Assembly (NCBI GenBank): GCA_948099385.1
Contig: CANUEZ040000116.1
Coordinates: 16,589,501 to 16,653,500 of the forward strand
From: Fasciola hepatica
Lineage: Eukaryota > Platyhelminthes > Trematoda > Plagiorchiida > Fasciolidae
Length of the DNA: 64,000 nt
Direction of reading: 5' to 3'
Shown here in pieces: positions 57,733-64,000 of the stretch. The first letter of the stretch is position 1; each line of letters opens with the position of its first letter. The notes below the pieces were generated by a model, which saw nothing but the letters and a program-made list of their open reading frames with translations, did not search any database and had not been told where the DNA came from. The position numbers and the translations under genes are program-made.

Positions 57733-60410
57733 TCACACAATAACAGGCCACTCCGGTTTGATAACAAACAAACTAGATTTGTCCAGTGCATCCAAATCAG
57801 CCAACGGGGAAACCGCGTAGATCGAGTGTTCAACGGACGATGGGGAGCAGGACGAAGAGCATGATAGTGAGCGGCGAAGGAAATCCGAATGATGGTCGTA
57901 GCTGTGAGCTGAAGACTGATGAAAACCGGACGGCTCCTCATCGATCGGATCCAATCCTGGTGGTGAGGTCGGTCTCGATAGATCGTGACTACGATCTTTC
58001 TCATTGGAATCGAAAACTGAATCTGCCAGTTGATCGTCCGATGCCGAAAAGGTGCCGGGAAGAAATGTGGTTATATCGATTGAATTCATCATGGCATCAA
58101 AACTCGTATCGAATTGTTCATCCTCCGTTGACATGGGGAATTCGGTGGTCGGGGTCTGGGCACCAACACCAGACGTAGCAGCAATAGCAGTGGCGGCGTC
58201 CAGCTCATGCATAGTAACCGCACCCGGGGTAGCTGTGGTTTCCGGATTGGAGGAGCATGGCGATGGACTGGATTTGACCACATCAACAGTCAAAGGGGGA
58301 AGTGGTGCGGTGAAGCCGATTGGATTGGTCATACTGTAAGACAGCACAGTGTGTGACGTGAGGGGACGTATGTGATTTCCAACGTTTGTCTGTGTATTCC
58401 CATCGTTACCGGACCATGGGACGCCCGAACCGTCAAGCATGGTAGCACCGAAAACCGAGTCATTTGACAAATACACATCATCTTCTTCCATTTTGACAAA
58501 TGTGGAGTTTGTTTCGACGATTCCCCCGGAAGGGGACTGTTCCACTTTCATGTCTAATTGACTCACGCGAATCGAACCGTAGTTCGATTTCGGCGCACAG
58601 GCGTAACCTCGGGCCTCGACTAGCATTTCATTCTCTCCTTCATCGACCTCAAACTGTTCGTCATCCACGTCCGGTTTCAGTATTGCTTGTGAACAGTCAG
58701 ACCGATAACGCTGATGAATTGGAAGAAAAGTATCGTTCGATTGTGGCGATAACGCAGCGGAACTAGGTGAGTGAGACGTGGTCGGAGAAAATTCATCCGA
58801 TTGCATGCCAGACTGTCCGATCAAATGATGTTCTGTGGCGCGCACAGTTCGTCCGATTACATTCATCAATTTTACCGGTTGAAGAACTTGGATCGAAGCC
58901 ATACTGGAAGAATTCGATCGGCCGACTACATAGGTTGTGGTCTCACTTGATTTGGGCCCTGTGGCCACATAAACTCTTCGTCCAGCTAACAGATTACCTG
59001 AACTTGTACCATTCCCAGTAACAGCATAGTTGGACTGAATTGGGATAGGCTGCATCTGACCCAAATTGCCTAGTGCTTGAATCACAGTTGTTCCTGGTGG
59101 TAGTGCAAGAATTAAATCTTCGTTCGGTCTGGAGCCGTCATTATCCAGTTTCACGTAGAAAGGAGTTAGGACTTGAGATTGAGCGTGTGCTTGATGATAC
59201 GGCATTTGACCGATGAGAATCGGATGCGTGGCACCGGAGTCCACCTCATCCATTGCTTCAAAACACGTGGCAGATCGCTGAGTAACAGACGATGTAGACG
59301 ACGCGCAGGACGAGGCATTGGAAGACGGCATCAAATAGACTAATTCCGGTGTAGTCGGACTTTCCATGCGTGGACTTGTCACACTGAACGGACTCATTGA
59401 TCCGCTGTGGGCAGAAAAGAAACGCTGTCGTGTGTGGTGTTCATTTACTTGTGATACATGTGATTGTTGCTGTGGTTGCTGTTGTTGTTGCGATTGTGGT
59501 CGGATTGGGATAAGTTGTATCTTGCGTCGAAACGGAGATGATCTTGTTCCACCGGTTGGAACTGAGGCGAGCGATTTCGCTGGCGAGAGTAGATCTCCCA
59601 CTGCAGGAGAAGATGCCGACGACGATGAGGAACTGTTTATTCCTGAGGCATAGGCCGAGTCACAAGACCCGATGTGGAATGGATCTGTGGATGAAGTGGA
59701 AATGGATCGTACTGATCCTGAGACCGGACAAGATAAGGACGGAGTCATTAGAGGTGGCAGGACGGAGGAAAGACTTTGGGCCGCGGTTTTGTATGAGCCC
59801 GCAGTGCTTATGGTAACTGAGCAACCGGATCCGGTATTCTGACGTTTTGGTTCCAAACGCGTAAACACCGTTTTCACAGATCCCTTCGGTGGGCTGATCA
59901 GGCGAACATTGGATTCCATTGAGATCTTCTGACCGAGGTGTGGAAAAGAGATACCAGTAGTCACGGTCGACTGTGTGCCATTTGGACGTGGTCGAATCGT
60001 CAGTATGGTGCCACTTAAATCGCGATCTTTCAGTTGAGAACTATTTGCAAGGCGTATGCACTCAGTGTCCCGTGCGAGGATCTTGTTGGTGCTCATCCGA
60101 GGCATTTCACTGACAGTGGTTGAATTCGTCCCAGACACTAAACATGTGGATGCGTTCGGAACGGCAGACACAACGTTGCTGTTCATCGCGGTCGACTGAC
60201 CGTTCAATGGAACACGTTTTTTCGGTTGATATTTATAGTTCGGAAATTCCAGCTGATGAATTTTTACCAATCGACTTGCCTCATCATCATACTGATTACG
60301 CAATCGCAACGGCACGGTACGCCATAAATCACCCAGTTGTTGACTGATCACTGAGTTCGATGCATCGCTGAACACTCTGAGCACATTTCGTCGGATATGC
60401 TGAGCAAAGA
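57733..60410 (-). CDS. SOX-family HMG-box transcription factor, large 3' coding exon
   Basis: After a strong 3' splice site (TCCTCTCTCTCGCTCGCAG, minus, ending about 60412) the exon opens in phase 0 and runs about 892 codons to a stop at 57735-57733. Its first 66 residues are most of an HMG box: LFAQHIRRNVLRVFSDASNS, ISQQLGDLWRTVPLRLRNQY and LVKIHQLEFPNYKYQPKKR, which matches SOX proteins from just after the R-P-M-N-A-F-M motif to the basic Y-K-Y-x-P tail. The group is uncertain: the KIH...PNYKY end is nearest SoxD, but the box is divergent. The rest is disordered: Ser-rich (about 265), a Gln run (about 303-315) and an acidic-hydrophobic patch (about 760-785, FDTSFDAMMNSIDITTFLPG), which is a plausible activation domain. 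It would act as a sequence-specific DNA-bending regulator in the nucleus. Confidence 0.85.
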
Positions 60411-63400
60411 GCTGCGAGCGAGAGAGAGGAGTGGAGGAATACAGTAAGTTGAGGATTTTTAGACAAGAACAAATCTGCGCTAGTTCATCCGATCTGATTG
60501 TGGAAATTATCATGTTGAAAGCGTTTTCGACATCAAGGGCAACCACAGAAATAGCACTTAACAGGAAACTACGCATGATTTTAAAAAGAATGAGTATACA
60601 AGCTGAACGTCTGGTGTCAACCTTCTTGTATGGAGTACATCACTAAAAACCGAACCATTCCTCCGCCGGGATTGGTATTAAACAGTAATCGGGTATCACA
60701 TAGCTCGCTATCTGACATGATCAAATGAAGCCCTGAGGTTCCTATACACTTCCCTCCCCAGTACTTCGCTCGTGCGTGAATCTACAGAAAAATTGAAAGC
60801 TTTATAACTGTAGATTTCGATGCACGGTCTTTGGACATCAGTAGAATGATTCACTTATGATTAAGAACGGACTGGTGCACGAATCGCATCGTGTGCGCCT
60901 CAAGCGTTGTTCACGCCCTTAAATTGGGTCGCATCTGTGCACAAAGATATCTTTTCTGCTGCACGCGTACTGATCTTTATTCGCAGTGGTATGGTAGTAT
61001 TGTGACGCAACAAGACGACGAGTTCTCATCGACCAGAATAGCCTGCAATGTTGACTACGGCAAAATGAAAATCCACATATAACAGCTCTGTCCATAGGAA
61101 CGTTAGTGATACGAAGATAGGGGAAACACTAAGGCTGTTACCGAACGAGAGGCACTATCGACCGAGAAGTTTATTGGGACTCGAATGACAGAAAGACGAC
61201 TAGGGATGAGGTGAACAAAAAAGAACCCTGTCACGATATTCCCAAAGTCCCAATTATCAGCATCAGCACCGCAGCTCTCATTGGACGCATGTAGGCTCTG
61301 GTTTTGCAGTCGATGCACCTGTCGGATAAAAGATATTTCCATTACATGTTCGCTCATGAGTACAGTGGAAGAGGCGTATACCAGAGTCTCAAAGGACCAC
61401 TGCACTATTAGGGATAACCGGCAACCAGACGCTCTATACCACTGGACCACCACCGGTCTGTGAGACAGATTAAGGTGTTGGTCAACTGATGTGCAGTGTA
61501 TCAAAAAACGAAACGAAGTTTGAAACTTGCCTTTTCAAACAATCCAATGTCGCCCGGACTGTTGCCACGTCTGACTCCCATCAGATCTGACGGGGTTCTC
61601 TACTCTAGGCCCCAGGGTCATGTTGCAGGCAACCTTTGATAATGCGGTGTGTGTACCTACATGGCAATCTGATAGGCGTTTTCAACTGCACTCGTGCACG
61701 TGTGTAATTAAAATAATTCATGACAGTCAAGTGCGACAGTGAGTACACGGAAAGATGACCTTTTGGTGCCCCTAACAATGGAGTACATAACTGTACTGTA
61801 CAGACCACAGGTCACACAGACACAAACGCGCTGTCGTAAATTTGTAGTGATCGCGGAAGTTGTGACAGACGATAAGGTTCCCCTAAGAAAATGGAGCACT
61901 AGACGACGCAGAGAAAGGAGAGATGAAGCGGAATGGAGACGATGTATTGACACGATGATGGTCTCTCAATGGTCCCGACGAATCGACTGACTTACCCGTG
62001 ATCGGCTGCACATTCTCAGGCTAGCCTGACGAAACGACCGGCCGCTCCGCTTGTTGGCTCACAAACAGGCACGTTCTAACAAGTCCACGGATTGATGACT
62101 ACGTTTGACCGAGTGTCGGGAGCGGAGGAAGTACGGGGTGTTGGGTGAGTGTGTAAGGTTGGCCACAACGGATCCGGAAGCACTTGGTCGGGCTAAACTG
62201 CAATCACGTGAATCTCATGTAGTCGTTTGTGTGCGTCAATGTGTCTCATAGGGCAGTGGTGCCGGATGGCGATCAGATATCATCCAGACAATAAACTAAA
62301 GAAAACGACTGAGGGTAGGTGGGTGTATGCATGACTGACCAACCGAGTGAAGGTGCACCATGGTCATTGTGACCCACGATGAAGTACGTACGCTCAATCT
62401 TGCATCTAAATACCTAGACATACGCACCACTGCGGGTCATGTACTTAACACCAGTATGGGTGACTACGGAACCACTACCGATTGTCAGCGCGCCTTCACA
62501 GCACCCGGAGCTTGGCGCGTGCATTCACACGGAGATGCAATGCTCGAACCCAAGAGAGTGCGCCCTACCGCCAAGCTAGTCAAATGTCAGTGGAAGGCTA
62601 TTGCAATTGCAATATTACTTCCCACCCTCACCCCCGGGCTCACAGTGTGATAAGATAAAGTGAATGGTATGGGGCAGTATATACCTTTCAACTGTGTGCA
62701 CCGAAACCGAACCTGTTGTACAATGGTGTGAGACCATTGTCGCATGGTCAGGAATCCAGATATGTTGATAACACTTATTTGAGAAATAAACTGAAAGAGT
62801 ATAAAGCAATCTTAAAAACCGTAGTCCTTCACAAGTGTGATGAACCAGATGGGAGTATGTGAAATATCATGTACCTGTAGTATCGCTAAAAACGAGACTG
62901 CAGCGTTTTCAGTCAAACCGCTAATTGTCGACTAACTTTTTCGCCAGCGCACATGCTCCAACACACTTCTCGATAAGCGAGCCAAACCAGGTAGTTTATC
63001 TGAAGTCTTTAGATATCAACGGAACGGTGCTCGTCGGGCGCAATCTCGATGGTGTGGACAGTTGTGCTGTGATCGAATCTCGTGGTAAGCAAACTGTCCA
63101 ACGATTCCAAACCTCGTTCTCCTCTAAAGGACAGATGTCTGCACTGGATGGTGGGAAGACTAGTGGCGGGACTTTCAATTAAAAGGCGGTACGATATCTC
63201 TCATCCAGGATGGAACGATAAAGTCTGTGCTGGTGCGCCAGCTTGATACCAAACCTGACATACCAAAACTTCAGGTCGCATGGTCTGTTGGTCGATTATC
63301 TCTAACGATGCTTTGGGCCTTCGTGACTATGGAGTGTACTGTTTAAATTTCACTCAAACGTGAGCATGCCATTTAAAAAACCCAAGATACTCCCTGAGAA

Positions 63401-64000
63401 TGTCGTACTGTTTGTTGTGTCGGCACCGTACCTCAAACCCGCTGTTAACTGAATTATCAGCAGATAACACTACCACCGCATGCAAGTTCGTACGAAGAAA
63501 TGTTACTAATTCCGAGTTCAGACCGGTGGGCGAGAATGTGAGCTCAACAAGTGAAGCTATCTGCCTTGGATCCTGACAAATCGCGACACAATAACATCGC
63601 CTCGTGTGATACAACGTCCATTCATCTATGCCTGGTCACCATACCAGCCGTCATTGAGCAAAGCTAGCTCTATCCCCTTCTCCATCTGTAACTATCCAGA
63701 GGACGTTTATCACGATTGCGAAAGCATTTCAGTGAACCTGCTGGGAACGTTTATGGCAGGGGATATTTGTGATGATGTGATCAACCATATGAGGTCGAAC
63801 GAGCACACCGAGACTCGACTCCCTGCGGATACCACAAGGGCTCGATATATATTGTCGGATTGCTCATCTTTAACATGAAAGTGTCACAAGGCAAGGGAGT
63901 TTAATGGGTTGGGTGTGCCCATCATGAGTCCTCTACCAAAGTCTCCAAAGGGCGACGAGTTCGAACCTTCAGAACCAGCATTATATACGGCCCCACTGAT
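60411..64000 (-). other. Probable upstream intron of the SOX gene / no recognised exon
   Basis: The exon encoding the start of the HMG box (the R-P-M-N-A-F-M motif) should lie upstream on the minus strand, but I did not find it up to 64000, so the intron probably exceeds 3.5 kb. The open frame continues 55 codons into the intron (to 60576) by chance. Other frames here (for example 62925-63182 and 63606-63878, plus) show no familiar motif. A tRNA-like B box GAGTTCGAACC occurs near 63958. Confidence 0.5.
61358..61470 (-). repeat. Dispersed repeat family S, copy 3
   Basis: On the minus strand it shares GTCTGGTTGCCGGTTATCCC, TAATAGTG and GTACTCATG with the 24 kb copy, and is preceded by GTGGTCCAGTGGTATAGAGC, a tRNA-like A-box segment. 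It lies in the probable SOX intron, antisense to nothing known and in the same transcriptional direction as SOX. Confidence 0.65.

Noticed and set aside
57537..58004. 155-codon minus-strand frame overlapping the end of the SOX exon
   Set aside because: Overlaps the SOX reading frame in another phase with low-complexity Ser/Phe/Arg composition; no motif.

Overview
The window looks like eukaryotic, repeat-rich, intron-containing DNA from a parasitic flatworm. The main reasons are the LINE, Ty3/Gypsy and Penelope-type polymerase remnants, whose sequences resemble those I know from digenean trematodes. Long CA/TA/GTAT microsatellites and tRNA-derived short repeats are also abundant. Base composition appears moderate rather than strongly AT-rich, which argues against a schistosome. 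A pseudophyllidean tapeworm cannot be excluded. There are no bacterial-style operons, CRISPR arrays or rRNA genes.

Layout. 1-7.5 kb: mostly unrecognised sequence with two G-quadruplex-type tracts, one possible first exon (2.75 kb), a tRNA-like repeat with an internal CA array (3.4 kb) and a tRNA-derived SINE (4.3-4.65 kb). 7.58-10.37 kb: a Penelope-like retroelement on the minus strand (RT plus GIY-YIG endonuclease, three frameshifts), bounded by about 88 bp inverted terminal repeats and carrying a decayed hammerhead-like motif. 10.4-26 kb: mostly non-coding, with microsatellites, SINE relics and one likely coding exon at 12.6 kb. 26.2-36.6 kb: a plus-strand Ty3/Gypsy element (Gypsy-A) split in two places, once by a minus-strand Ty3/Gypsy (Gypsy-B, about 27.8-31.2 kb) and once by a minus-strand LINE (LINE-1, about 32.2-35.7 kb). 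36.6-48.2 kb: microsatellite-dominated, including a roughly 457 bp GTAT array, a 131 bp TA array, a LINE fragment, SINE relics and a strong hairpin. 48.29-51.8 kb: a second minus-strand LINE (LINE-2), abutting the integrase of a third Ty3/Gypsy (Gypsy-C, 51.85-54.8 kb, minus). 57.4-60.4 kb: the only confidently recognised host gene, the large 3' coding exon of a SOX-type HMG-box transcription factor on the minus strand. 60.4-64 kb probably lies in its upstream intron.

Functionally the window is one regulatory gene (SOX family) next to a retrotransposon graveyard. Every retroelement seen carries stops, frameshifts or altered active-site motifs, so none looks autonomous. Domain calls come from recognising family motifs by eye. 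No alignment, profile search or splice predictor was run.
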